Shown piece after piece: positions 34,850-47,921 of a DNA stretch of 64,000 nucleotides. The position numbers and the translations under genes were made by a program. Each line of letters opens with the position of its first letter. The first letter of the stretch is position 1. The DNA comes from Climacium dendroides (Eukaryota; Streptophyta; Bryopsida; Hypnales; Climaciaceae). The notes below the pieces were generated by a model, which had not been told where the DNA came from, made no database searches, and saw only the letters and a list, made by a program, of their open reading frames with translations. The stretch is taken from positions 6,018,047-6,082,046 of the forward strand of contig OX467087.1 of assembly GCA_950106755.1 (NCBI GenBank). Direction: 5' to 3'.

Positions 34850-37800
34850 GTCTAATTTAAAAAAATAAAAAATATTCATTGGGAGTCAAACCACTCTAGA
34901 AGATTTCCCCTTTCCACTCCTAATTCCAAGGATGAATAGTTGCATTTCCGTCCTACACATGAGAAATCCTTGTAGTTCATCGGACAAAAAACATCCACCG
35001 CAACATTTATGGATTAACGAACCACATCAAAAACAATAAAAACAAACATGAATTACAAAAAGGATAGATGTGTCAATTTTCCATTGATTGTAAAAATTTT
35101 ACACAAATTCTAAAAGGGGTACACTAACCCCAAATCCTAATCTCTTCAACAATCTTGTCTTCAATTTCATGTCTCCTTTTCCTTCTTTGTCCCCTTTGAC
35201 TTCTTTCTTGCAAAATTTGAAAAACAATAATTATATAGCTATGAACTTCTTTCTAATGGAAATTGAAAATTAAGAAACAATCCTCAAAGACGCAATCTTC
35301 AAAGACAAAAATTAAACGCTTTCCTAAAGGGGATTCATTTTGTTAAAGATATTATACATGAAGAAGAAAAAATCACATCTATAAAAAAATGCGCCATAGA
35401 ATCCCTCATTCTCAGCACTTTTCAAAGCATCTCTACATTGATGCTCCCATTGACTTGTCAATGTTGTTGTCATCATTTTGTTGTCCTCACTGATTTTTGA
35501 GATACTATGCACCAAGCATCTTTTGAGGTATGTCTATATAATTTGCATCCATATTTCATATGGACACATATGTATCTCACACATTGGCAATCAACAACAG
35601 TTGTTTATTTTTATAATTGGAGATCAATGACGTTGGAGGTAAAAGGGAGATAAGTAAGATCAACAACTTTTAATTTTTTCAAAAGCAGGGGGTGCAATAA
35701 CAAGACCTGCTTGTATCTTTTCAAATATAGTCAATGGCTCAGGTTAGACCATATTCTAGTTATATCAGGTATTCAAGGTGTGAAAACTCCAATATTTTTA
35801 CTAAATGAATAAATTAAAAATTGCTCTCTATTGTGGAGAGTTTGATTTTGTATTTTGTGATATAATCTACTCTAAGTTGGGTTTTTGATTCCAAATATGA
35901 ACTCAAAATTTCACAATTTTATCATCCAAATAAATAATAAGTTCTTGAGTTCCTAGCATTAAAATTTCAAAAGACCAGATGCAATCTAACCTTGCCCATC
36001 TTCAATGCAATTGACAAATATAATAATTTTATAATGATTGTTATAGAATTAGAAAATGAAGATATTATGTATCATTTAAGACATTCAAAATAGAAAAAAA
36101 GAATAATTTTTGGATTTAGACTTTAGACCACCCCATGTAAATCAATTGAAGACTTACTGCTTTAGAAATTTGTGCCTAATAGTGAAAAAATCATGCAAAT
36201 AAAACTATTAAAGCATGAAAATGGTAGGGGTGCTTTATTTGAATGGATTCAATCTAAAGGCATTAATAGAGATCCCAAATTTATTTTAGTAGAGGCAAGC
36301 TAGATTATACCTATATAGCTTTGGAAAGACTTATATCCCTTTGAATATTTTTCAATGAATTTTCCTTGGAAGACTAATGGAGGAAATTTCAAACTAACTT
36401 TTAATCATATTTTTGAATTTTTATGGGATTAATTATGATTTTTCAAATTGAAATGGCTTGAATCTCTAATATTGTGTTTACTTTGAAATGTTTAGGATTG
36501 AACATCAAAGAATATAATATTTACCTTTGAATAACTTGAGGTTTTTTCAAGCCTAAACTATTTTAGCAGCTTGCCTACAGAATCATCTTTCCATCATTGT
36601 TTTTTCCAATATTTTTTCCAATTAAGGGTTATTTTGTACATTACTATGTACTTGAATATGATAATTCTGAAAAATGAAATCTAGTTGAATTAGTAATTGT
36701 CATGAAATGAAGATACCTTTGAAGATATTTTGATATATTGTATAATTGAACATTCACCATTTATTCATTCCCCAAAGTAGCGCTTGCATAGAAAGGTGTG
36801 GTAGTATTGAACATAAGACATGTTTATGTTTTTTAGAATTTAATCCAAAAATCACCAAAAATGTGAAAAACACACACTTGAAAATATTTTGGAGATTTTT
36901 GGAGTGAATACTAAGAAATACAACTTGTTGGAGTCATATTTTAGTTAGTATTATTTCACTCAATAAAATTTCAGAATTTATGAAATTCTCTCCAAACTTT
37001 TCTTCCAAATTCTCTCCAAATTTATTTTCTAGATTTTATAGTAAGTGGAATGAAATTTAGGGGATTGAAGAAAAGTTATGCCACCCTAAGTTAAAAAGCA
37101 GTTCATTAGGCTATCCCCCTTCATAAAAAACTTGGAATAATTTTAAAAAATTCTTATGGTTTATATTTTGTTTATATAGAAATCTTTAATTCATTCCATT
37201 TTGATTGGTGATGTGAAAGTCATAGAGCTTCTTGTTTTGAAAGCAATCATAGCATCTTTTGGGAAAAAAACATAATTTGCATTCACTTTTGAACTCATGT
37301 TTTACAATTTTAAAAAAAGTAATTTGATAAGGTTCTATTTGTTTGCAAGAACAATCTCACCTCTAGATGTAGTGTGTTTCAATTTCATCTTAAAGCAATT
37401 AGCAATTTAGTTTATTCTTCTATCTTATACCTACTTCTACAAGACTATGTTTTAAAGAATGGAAATCAATTTTATTTTTTGAATTTTTTTCTAAATTCTT
37501 AGCTCAATTTTCCAACAGTTTAAAAAAATTAAAATGGACAATGCAAAAAAATTTAAGTTGAAGAGATTCAAAGTCTTATATTCTAATCACACAAGGTACA
37601 AAACACTTTAAATGTATATATCTATGTGGTCAAAGTTTTTTGAAATTTTTATTCACATATTCTTATATAGTCTTGTACAAAATCCTACAGTTAGGTATTA
37701 GTTTGTTTTTTAAAATTGCACTTGCAATAGAAATGGTAGTTATGAGTGTATTTTAATGGAAAAAAGGGCCTTGGAACTTTAGGGGTCATCCAATCAAGTT

Positions 37801-39045
37801 CTTGGTTTGGGATAATGATTAATCACTTTAGAATGACCTTGATGGATCAAATATAAAACCCAACTCATATATTTCATTTGCATCCCATTATCAATGATGC
37901 TTCAAATGCAATACCTACATTTGGACTAAAAAACATAAAACAACAACTAGGAATTGGTTACTCAAGATGTACACCATCAAAATATGAGAGTGTATAAGAG
38001 ATTCATACTAGTCTTTTGTACTTTCAAACAATCAACTTACCTCTAAAGTCCAAAAGTCCCTAGCGGGGACTCTTGGGATTTCGGGTAGGCTTGTGTAATC
38101 TTAATTTTTGACATGATTTTTCGAAACTTTTTTAGAAGATAGAAAATCAGATTAGCTTTCTAGGCATATAATTTCTATTTCAATCGGTGCTTGGAAACAA
38201 AAGATATGCCACTGAGAGTCCAAAAAGCAACTTGAGAGGCAACCCAAAAAAATCATAGGAAGTTAAAAAATTTTATTTAAATTTTATTTCTCAAAGATTA
38301 TATTTTTGTCTACATCTTAAGCTTTGATTCATTCAATTTGGACTAGTGATGAGAAACTCATAGACAATCTTGTTTTTGAGGCAATCTAAGCATCTTCTAA
38401 AAAAATAACTTATAGAATTCATTTTTGAATACAATTTTAAAAATTAAAAAAAATGTTAGGCAAGGTTAAGTTTTCTTGCTACAATCAGACCTCGATGAGT
38501 GTTAGGGGTTGGGAGCATACTTTTAGTTAACACTTAGACACTAGTAACACATAACACTTATAGAGAGTGATGCCGATGATTTGTAACACTTATAAAAAAA
38601 GAACACTTAGAAGAATTAAAAAGGTAAATACATAACATTTATAGAAAAAATGGATGAAATTACAAAATATTGATTTATTATTCATCTAAGTCCATCGAAA
38701 GAATGAATCAATAGTACTTTGGTGAGTTTCTACTACACATCAAGATTCTACTTCCTTTTCTAGTGCTTCAGTATTCCTAATAGATAACATGGTGTCATTA
38801 ACGGTTCAAAATTAAAAAGGTCATGGAATTTTGTAAGTGATTGCTCAAATTTTGATCAAGAAAGTTGTAAATAGTGTTACAAGCGACATCGTGCGTTCAT
38901 TTTCAATCTTGCCCACTTAGAAATTGAACTTTGCATGAATAAAAAAAAATGGGAATAGAATGGGCCCTCCCCTTGAATGGTCCATTCTATTCAAATCATG
39001 GCCTTATGGGATGAATTCATTAAATGGTAAATAAAATATATATTA
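34850..39045. other. AT-rich DNA, no gene seen
   Basis: No credible gene. Two related blocks begin near 37187 and 38330 ('CATTCxATTTxGATT/ACT..TGATGxGAAAxTCATAGA'), similar also to 18087. These are old copies of one dispersed repeat. Confidence 0.4.
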
Positions 39046-39985
39046 GTACAAGTTATGAATTAGATGAACTTTAAGATTTTATAATAAAAGAAATACTACT
39101 AGTGCTTCTTTTATACATTTTTGGAAGCAAAAATAATATGTAATTCAATAACTCATGTGCTGTAGTATAGAAGTACTAAAGTCCAAAAACCATGATGTAT
39201 ATGAAAATAATCAAACACAAAAGACATGTACAAGTTGCATACTAGATGAACATCTACATTTCATGATAAAACTATATTAAAGGTCCTTTTATGCATTTTG
39301 ACATGCAAAAGAACTTCTAATTGAATAAATCATGTGCTGTAGTTTACAAATAATGAAGTCCAAAAGCCATGATATATATGAAAATAATTAAAACCAAAAT
39401 ACATGTACAAGTTGCATACCAGATGAACATCTACATTTCATGATAAAACTATATTAAAGGTCCTTTTATGCATTTTGACATGCAAAAGAACTTCTAATTG
39501 AATAAATCATGTGCTGTAGTTTACAAATAATAAATTCGAAAAGCCATGACATATATGAAAATAATTAAAACCAAAATACATGTACAAGTTGCATACTAGA
39601 TGAACATCTACATTTCATGATAAAACTATATTAAAGGTCCTTTTATGCATTTTGACATGCAAAAGAACTTCTAATTGAATAAATCATTTGCTGTAGTTTA
39701 CAAATAATGAAGCCCAAAAGCCATGACATATATGAAAATAATAAAACCCAAAATACATGTATAAGTTGCATACCAGATAAACATCTAGATTTCATGATAA
39801 AACTATATTAAAGGTCCTTTTATGCATTTTGACATGCAAAAGAACTTCTAATTGAATAAATCATGTGCTGTAGTTTACAAATAATGAAGCCTAAAAGCCA
39901 TGACATATATGAAAATAATAAAACCCAAAATACATGTACAAGTTGCATACTAAATGAGCAATTTAGATTTCATAATAAAACAAAA
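39046..39985 (+). repeat. 177-bp tandem array (~5 units)
   Basis: The landmark CATGTA(C/T)AAGTTGCATAC starts at 39225, 39402, 39579, 39756 and 39933, an exact 177-bp step each time. A diverged unit precedes it from about 39048, and the last unit decays after about 39985. Internal units are very similar, so the array expanded or homogenised recently. The length is close to one nucleosome repeat and within the range of many plant satellite monomers. Confidence 0.92.
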
Positions 39986-42900
39986 CTAATGTTCCTTCTA
40001 GGCACTTGGAGACATGCCAAAACAAATTAATTGCAATAAATGGTACTGAGAGACTTCAAATTTTTATCCATATGAAATTGTAGTTCCATTTCGAATAATT
40101 AAAAGGTATGAAAGAAAAATATATTACAATCTACAAATTTATATTTATTGGGTTGAATTCAAAGAATCTTGTTACAAATCTTGAACCCAAATTTAAAATT
40201 AAGAACATTCCAATTTATTTTATTCATTAAAAAATTGTTGAGAAGAATTTATTACATCGGTCCACCGATCCACGATGCCAACACTAGCTCTAAGCATTAT
40301 TACAAGTGTATGGTATATGAGTCTAGAAAGCTATAAAAAAAGGTTTTGCACGCAAGCACATAAATATGGTGCAAGTTGTAAACGTTTTGAATTCTCAAAT
40401 TCCATGGATTGAGCGTTCAGACGTCCAACTCATTTTTGAAGAAGTAAATAAAACCTTAAAATTTTAATGTACTACAGATGCCTTTCAAATTTTGGCTACT
40501 TTCTATGGATAACTAAGAAAATAACTTGCATGATTGGTGGCACATTTCAAATAATTATAGTGCTAGTGCCTTCATGATTGAATGGCACTTGCGAGTATGA
40601 ATTACCATAATGTAAGCTTATAATTCATAATTGAGAGTGTGATGTGAATGCATGGTGGACTCCACCATGATGGGTTCTCCAACTTCATCATTTCAATAAT
40701 TACTGTTCTTCACTTCAAGAGATGACCTCACCTTTTGCCACTTCCAAAGTTCATTGTATGTGTCAATTACCCAAATTTTTAGTTAAAAATGATTGTTTAG
40801 TCATGCGTTTATGTTTAAAAAAGTTGAAAGTCCATCATATAGGATCTTCATACACCATAATTATTATTTAGTGCAATAGGAAAGTCCTCTGCAAAGGGTG
40901 TTCATGATTCCATTGAACATGCAAAAAAATATACAATTACATAATTTTTAACATGAGTACCAAATGCATCTTTTTGTTTATGTGCTTATCTTTCTACATT
41001 CTCATGTGGAATGTAAAAACTCACGTAGTACATTGTAAAGAAACAAAAATTATTTTATTTATTGTATGTGTACTTTGTTTTCAATATAATGCCCAGCACT
41101 AATTTGAATATAATGCCCACAACTAATTTGAACTTCCTTAATGAAAATTTTGAGCATTCACGTTTTAAATTTCATGACATTTTAAATTTTGGACATCTTC
41201 AGTCCAGCGGCCATGAAACTTTTTTATCACATGTACATGATTTATTAAATGGGCAAGCATTGAAAATTTGCTTGGAATCCAATGCATAACTTTAGTAACA
41301 GTAATTTTAACTTGCTTCAAAGTTATTTGATTATTGATGTAACAAATTGCAAGACATTTTCAAATTTGGGCTTTGAAAGTGCCGGGCCCATTTCATTCCC
41401 GATTTTTTTTTATTCATGTAAAGTTGAATTTCTATGTGGGCACAAATCAGACATTATTCTAGAATATAATGCCCAGTAGTCACTAATTTTAACTTCCTTA
41501 ATGAAAATGTGAGCATTCAGGTTAAAAATTTCATAAGAATGTCAATTATGTATGTAAACACCCAATCCTTAAATTTAATTCTATGATTTCCAACAAGATT
41601 CCTAAACTCCAATAAATATAAATTTAGAATTTGTACTGTAAAATGTTTTTTACTTATCTTCCTCAATTTTGTATGTGAATGCTCATTTTCAACATCCTTA
41701 ATTTCATCTTTATGAATGATAAAACCGTGAATCTGGATTCTTTGCAATAAATTCATGCTACTTTTATAAAAGTAGGTCTTGTACCATTATAGATTTCCTA
41801 AACCTTTTTATGATTGTTTCCTACTTTTTGAGCACGATTGCTTGATTTAGAAGTTTCAATTTGAATTTGATAACTTTGTATGCAAACAAGTTTACTATGG
41901 TTGCCTTTTGATTTCATAGGTAAGTTTAACATTTGTTAAAATGAATCTAAAAATTATTTTTTAAGGACACGATTGAAGTAGTAGTTGATTTGTTTTTAAT
42001 GATTGAAGTAGAAGTTGATGAAAATGAGGCATACAATTAAATTTCATAAAGAATCATAAGATAAGAACATTTGTTAGTATGAGTTGTATTTTCATAAATA
42101 CAAAACTTGAAAGTATTTGACATATATTACAGTCAAAGACTACAAAGGAAGTAGAAATTTTAAATTATATAACATTTATCATTATGTAACATTTATAATT
42201 TGTGCCAGAACATGGGTCTACTATTCCTTGAACAAACACATTTTGTCTATTATTTCACAATAATGCTATTGTTATTTTAAAAAAATACATATTTTTATGG
42301 ATTTACCCCTCCAAAAACAACTTAGAATGTTATGAATAAGTTTGGTCTTCAATGTGACATTGAATTGTATTCGTCTACACGTATGCCTTTAAAGCTCCCT
42401 AATCAAATATTTAAATTTTTTGGCATCTATTCAATTTGGTACGTCAAAAGAATTAGCTTAGCGCCGTGGATTTCACATGACATACCCTCAAGCTTGAAAC
42501 CTGAAACCCTAAAAACCCTAATATCCTAAAACCTCAATGTGAACTTCGTGAAATGTAAAGTCTATTTAAGTATCTATTTATTAAGTATCTAAACTTTTAG
42601 AAGCGGAAACCTGAAATGCCGTGAGTGTAAAGTGGAATTGGAGTTTAGTTCTATGGACTCCATGTAGAATACTATTTTGAGGCGGTCAATATTTATTGAA
42701 TTAAAAACGAGAAGGAATTTCCCCAATTGCAGTCACTATAGAAGGAGAAGAATGTACCAACTTTAGAAATAGTTGCCTGAGGGTATCTTCCTTGGCGAAT
42801 AAAGTTGTCAGTCCAAATGACCCTTGACCATTTTTATCGAAGTGCGAAAAAGGCTAAAGGAATACAATAAGGCTACAAATAATAACTCCACTTGCCGTTC

Positions 42901-43110
42901 GTGACAGTCTCTCATTCGCAAGAAGACACGTCACCATATGAAAGTCAACGAGCAATAAAAACTTATTTCTTAAAAGGCTGTTGAATCCGTAACATCTGTG
43001 AGGAATTTGATTCATTCCTCTTTTAGGGTGCACCTGTAAGATTCCACCTGCAAAGGCATGAGGAATCCCGGAGCACCAGAAATTAGAAACATGATGTTCA
43101 AATTGTTGGA
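39986..43110. other. AT-rich DNA, no gene seen
   Basis: Short frames only, such as 41062-41289. A small local duplication exists: 'AATATAATGCCCA..CACTAATTT' near 41090-41120 and again near 41462-41490. Nothing else is recognised. Confidence 0.4.
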
Positions 43111-43114
43111 TTGG

Positions 43115-43140
43115 GTTGGCGCTTGTTTGTTCGCGCCAAC
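43115..43140 (+). repeat. short GC-rich inverted repeat (GTTGGCGC...GCGCCAAC)
   Basis: Eight-base arms (43115-43122 and 43133-43140) with a 10-base loop. It lies about 1.3 kb upstream of the transposon gene and is GC-rich against an AT-rich background. Confidence 0.5.
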
Positions 43141-43720
43141 AATCTAGGTTGCATCACCGAATCGCATGCATGTCCATCCTCTTTCACCATTCTCTTCAAT
43201 CGAATCGTCGCATGTTTGTTGTTTCCGCTCTTTGTGTGCACCTCGTTCACTTGTAGTGTTCTCCTCCGTGTCATGTTCTGGAGTCCCGATTCGTGAACGC
43301 TTGCGTCTGTTTGGTTGTTATCCGCTGCTGTCGTAGCTCAAGAACTTCAACGTGAAACCTTGCCGGTAACGTACTTCTCCCTTCTACATCCGTTTTGCAT
43401 ACTTCCATTCTGAACGTGAACGCTTGTCAGGATACATTTCGTCAAATGCTTCAGAAGCACACTTGATTGCGCAGGTCTTCATTTTTTCTAGATCGCATTT
43501 CACATTGCAGCAATTGTACTTGAATTTCATTTGCAACCATTGTGCTTGAATATCATTTCGCAAGGTCTCTCCATCGTGCACGTCTAATGTTGTTCGTTAC
43601 TGGTTCTGTGAATTCTGGAATTACTAAAAATAGTAGTTTTGAGTTCAGCTTAGAAGTATGTATGGATTCCGATAAATACGGGATGTTCAGATGAATCATC
43701 ACCGAAGTTATGACTAGCAA

Positions 43721-44214
43721 TTTAGCGCGACTCACACTAAATTACGTTTCTGAAATCTCATACATAGTTTAGCGCGTGCCGCGCTAATGAATATTTCTGT
43801 TTTCTAATTCTAGACCACAGGATATGAAGTATAGAATAGTCGCACTGCAGTTTAGCGCGACTCGCGTTAAACTGGGTTTCTGTCTGATAAGCCTAAGCGA
43901 GGTAATTGATTTACGGAGTAACCCAACTATATTTTAGCGCGAGTCATGCTAAAGTATGTTTGGGAAAAGTCTGTGAATTTCAGCGCAAGTCGCGCTAAGA
44001 TATTCCGTTTGACAATCCTGAACGGGGGATCGATATTCATTTTAGCGCGAGTCGCGCTAAAGTTTGCTCCCCTCTAGTCAATCTGAATTAGAAGATAGTC
44101 CTGGTCCACGGGATTCATGTATAAGGTAACTTAACTGCATTTTAACTTATGCCTAGACAGTGCAAATTACAAACAATTACACGGATGAACAACTTTAGCG
44201 CGAGTCGCGCTAAA
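43721..44214 (+). promoter_or_regulatory. cluster of seven GC-rich palindromes upstream of transposon gene
   Basis: Imperfect to perfect 21-bp palindromes with core TTAGCGCGAGTCGCGCTAA start at 43721, 43768, 43851, 43933, 43979, 44041 and 44194. The copies at 44041 and 44194 are the best. A weak eighth candidate lies near 44253. The DNA between them is unrelated and AT-rich, so the palindromes, not the spacers, are conserved. They end about 175 bp before the candidate start codon at 44390. Likely roles are binding sites for the element's own protein, by analogy with subterminal sites of plant DNA transposons, or hairpins in the leader RNA. Confidence 0.85.
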
Positions 44215-44389
44215 CCATGATTCATGAATGAATAGAATTACAGTTTCCTACTATAGCAAAAGCGACACTAATAATTGTTTCCATAGCACATTGACTTTAA
44301 TAATGAAAAGTTATGTTTTTATTTAGAATTACGCACCTGAACTTCAGAACTTATTCTTGTTTGTGATCTGTTCTTGATTTACAGAGAAC

Positions 44390-44857
44390 ATGGCCTCAAA
44401 TTTTATACCAGATGACATCGTCGATTCATCAGATGATGAGTTCTAGGCTCTTGAGAGTATGAATGTTGGTGTTCCAGAGTGTGAAGGGCTTCCTTGCCGA
44501 ATGTGGAACACAAGGTGTGTTACCTTGTACAATGGCGATGGCGTGCTTGTTGGAGAAGGGACTTGTCATAGCGTGGACTCTCAACTCGTACTTGGTGCCA
44601 ATGGACCACTTGGAGACACGCATGTGTCTGTACACATTTCAAAGTCACACTCTGAAGTGGTCATTCCTCGAGAACGAGTGTACTCTTTGGTAGCTTGGCC
44701 AATTGAGCTCGTCTATTGTCATGGGGCGAGTCTGAAGGATCATGAAGCAAGGAACCATTTCAATCGTTCCCGAGAAGCGCTCTTGAACCCCCTTCTTCTA
44801 AATCGGCGAGGCCCTATTCTAGTACCATCAGAAACCCGCCTCGTGAGACTGCGTTGA
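44390..44857 (+). pseudogene. DUF8039-like N-terminal part of transposon protein
   Basis: The candidate ATG at 44390 lies just after a possible splice acceptor (TTTACAG). The frame holds an acidic opening (a run of D, S and E residues), then a TAG at 44444. It is then open from 44459 to the TGA ending at 44857. The segment 'LVLGANGPLGDTHVSVHIS' followed by an Ala-Trp-Pro turn ('LVAWPIELV') is the pattern I associate with DUF8039, a domain of plant transposon-associated proteins. The frame then changes to that of 44854-47226. This identification rests on pattern memory. Confidence 0.5.
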
Positions 44858-47226
44858 AAACAAAGGAGCTTCTTACTCATGGGTCGATCAATGCGGTGTC
44901 AAGCAAATTGTGCTGCAGTCAGAATTGCATTCAACCGTTTCCTAGGGAGAAAATACGAGCCTTTCGAGAACGCATGTATCGGAATTCAACTTTCAAGCAT
45001 AGAGCCTTCATGAAGACTGACGTGCACATGCAGATCCATTGAGATGCCCGCGGAAGGAGGATGGTAACAATTGAAGGAATAAATGTGTGTTTGCGCGCAT
45101 AGATGCATATTGCGGGGGTCGCAAAGTCTACTTTCTATCGCTATCTCAATTACATGAAGGCTGATAGGGAAGCAAGGGATCACGGGAACATGGGATTGTT
45201 CAAGCCTCGAGAGTATACCGAACAAGCCACGGCTTCATTGAAGTGCATTCTCGACAAGGAAGTCGATCACATGCCACATCGCTCTCGAACGTTGAAGGAA
45301 GGTGACAAGGTGGTGTCGAAGATTTTGCCGGCTTCTTTTCAGTGGAAGGACCAGTTGAAGAAAGTCAATGAAGCTAATGTGGCTTTTGGATTGAAAGAGA
45401 TCTCAACTTCAAACTTGAGCAAGATAAGGTCGTCAAAGTTCCCGGAGTACGATGTGAAGAAGCTTGGGGACAATTTTGCAAGATGTGCTACTTGTGACAA
45501 GTATAATGAGCTCGTGAAGGGCGCTATCTCGGGATCTCATACCGCCTTGAAGTGGTCAAGGATGTTGGATAAGCATCTACTTACAGCTCGTGCGCACAGA
45601 GATGTTTATTATATCAACCGGGATTGGTCGTTTAAGTTTCCGCATGAGTGCGTTACAATCATACATGACAAAATGGATCATGCCAAGACTGCTTCTCCCG
45701 TCTTTTCGCACAAGAGTAAAGAGCTTGATGGCTTGATGAAGCTACCCGTTTCAGTGACGGGTATGATTGCGTACGGTCATGGTGATTTGCGCTATGCGCA
45801 TTATGGCTTAGAAGTCTTCACCCATGACTCCAACTATACCATTGGTTCAATGACAAAGTTGTTGCGAGATTTGGAGTTGATGTCGAAGTCTTCTTCGCGA
45901 GAGTTGTTCAAGAATTCAAAGTCCACAAATCTCTTTAAGGCTATGTTAGAGGGTGCAGCAATGTGCGGCGCGTCTTTGCCGCCACCGCCAAGTAACTTAG
46001 CTCCGGCGGTGCCGTTGCCCCCTATCTTGAATGTTCAGATGGACAACGCAACTGGAGACAACAAGAATAGATATGTCTTTTGTTTTTGGTCTCTGCTTGT
46101 TGCAAAAAAGATCTTCCGGGAAGTTTATGTGAACTTCATGATTGTGGGTCATACGTATAACGACAACGATGCACTCTTCGGAAGATGGAGCATGGATTTG
46201 AAGAAGGAGAACTTCCCTACAGTTTCTGCGCTCATGAAGTCGTTCATGGACGTGGATTCCATTCCCACTATCCCTCACCTCATCGAAGAAGTGCCCGATT
46301 TCAAGGGCTTCATAGCGGGTTCATTTGAAGATGGCAATGAGATCCTTGTTGGGCATACAAGACCGCAACAATTGAAGTTCTTCTTGGATTCCACGGGTTG
46401 CCCTGTCATGATGCACAAACTCTTGTGCACTGATATTGATTGGCTAGGGAAAGATGGCAATGGCATCAAGTTGTGGAAAGAAGATGTTGAAGGAAGGAGT
46501 TTGTTGCCACGAGGTGTACCATTGCCCGTTCCGTTGAAGCCTATGAAAGACTTGGAGAACATCGTGAAAGGCGTGTCGGGGTTTGTGAAGTATTGGGACA
46601 ATTTGTGCAATGCGGACATCACCGGGGAGTATTAGAGACGTTTTGAGTACGTGGTGAAGTATTGGCGTGGCGTGAAAGTAGCATTGATGGAACCGTTACC
46701 CACATTTCCAACTTTGAAGGACGATTTTTGGCCAAATACACGTGTTCAACCAAGTCGAGTGGATCAAATAGACGATGATGGAGAGGATCGTGAAGAATTT
46801 GGAAAAGATGAACCATACGTTGGGCCACTAAGTGGTCGTCCAAATCCATCTTTTAGAGTAGCGCGAGACTTGTTTGAAGGCTATTTTGTTGCAGTTCGAC
46901 CTACTGAAGGTGACCTCCATCCTGTTTGGATTGGAAGGGCATTGTCTAATCCAAACTGCGATCCAGAGAATCCGAACTGCGTTCTTATTCAATATTTTCG
47001 TTCGACATCAAGGAATCAAGATGTCCAAGACTTCTACACCGGTTGGGACAACGAAAGAGGTCTACGTTGGAAGGTTGATGAAACTGAAGGTCCAATGTGG
47101 CAGCACACGGATGCTCTTATGACAGCATGGAAGTTGAGGATCCAGAAGGACACTATGGAGTGTATGATCAAGATCCCGGCTATACAAATCGAAGTCATCA
47201 ACGAAAGTCTGGCTTTGTATAATTGA
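44854..47226 (+). pseudogene. DUF7869-like transposon protein, three in-frame stops
   Basis: A single frame runs from 44854 to 47226 with stops at 45040 (TGA), 45100 (TAG) and 46633 (TAG). The longest open piece is 45103-46635 (510 residues). In that numbering an HTH-like segment ('AGVAKSTFYRYLNYMKAD') lies at 4-21 and a CxxC at 128-131. Three DUF7869-like signature blocks follow: 'IIHDKMDHAK' (D189, D192), 'VQMDNATGDNKN' (D314) and 'GHTYNDNDALFG' (H350 to D356). Their spacing suggests an RNase H-like fold such as transposases use; that is inference. After the last stop a C-terminal domain ('FVAVRP...VWIGRAL') may be a chromatin- or protein-binding module. All three acid positions are intact, so decay is by stops only and looks fairly recent. 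Confidence 0.6.
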
Positions 47227-47884
47227 GAAGCCATAACCACATATCTATATAATTATGTGGCATGTTTTATTTTGTATTTAACATCCTTATATTGTGTGTA
47301 ATGGATGGAAATTATAGAAAGCCTAGGTTTCAATTATTGTGGTTTGGGTTTAGTGTTTGGTATGACCTCTATGTTTTGGATTGGATTTTAGTGTTTGGTA
47401 TGACCTCTATGTTTTGGAAATGTACATCTTGTTTTTCATAAACAAGAGCACTCTATTTTCATTTTGATACATATATTATTTTATTTATTTGAATTGACTA
47501 TATTTTTCCCCCATCATTTTCACTTGTTTTTTTTTGCATAGTCGTGTTTTACACTTTCATTTTTATGCACTCATTTTACTCTCATTTTAATGGAAATTGT
47601 GCCTTCATACAAAAAAGTTTGTATTTGTCAACTTTGGTTGTTTGGAGCAAATCCATTCTTATAACTATCAAAATGGACAATATTATTTTGGGATACTCCA
47701 ATACTCCCATTTTTTTGAATATATTGTTCAAACATCGATGAGACTAGGACTCATCTCATAGTGCTAATGTCAATCAAGAGCTAACTCACATACAAGGAGT
47801 CATTTCCAATATTGCAACTTTATTTCAAAACAAGTACACAATAGACAAGCGCATAAATGCACTGTTTACACAAGTGTTGTGTTT
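47227..47884. other. no gene seen; 3' flank of transposon gene
   Basis: AT-rich DNA with a 36-bp-scale direct duplication (TTTAGTGTTTGGTATGACCT occurs near 47349 and 47392). No palindromes of the upstream type are found here. Confidence 0.4.
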
Positions 47885-47897
47885 CTCCCCCACTAAC
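47885..47897 (-). other. polypurine-tract-like sequence
   Basis: On the minus strand GTTAGTGGGGGAG lies about 25 bases past the chromovirus stop codon. This is the position and style of the polypurine tract that primes plus-strand synthesis next to the 3' LTR in plant chromoviruses. A clear LTR after it was not found. Confidence 0.5.
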
Positions 47898-47921
47898 AAA
47901 GGTTGATGTCCTCATCAACTC

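Noticed and set aside
43111..43296. 61-codon ORF upstream of the palindrome cluster
   Set aside because: Short, no domain, lies in the probable leader of the transposon gene.
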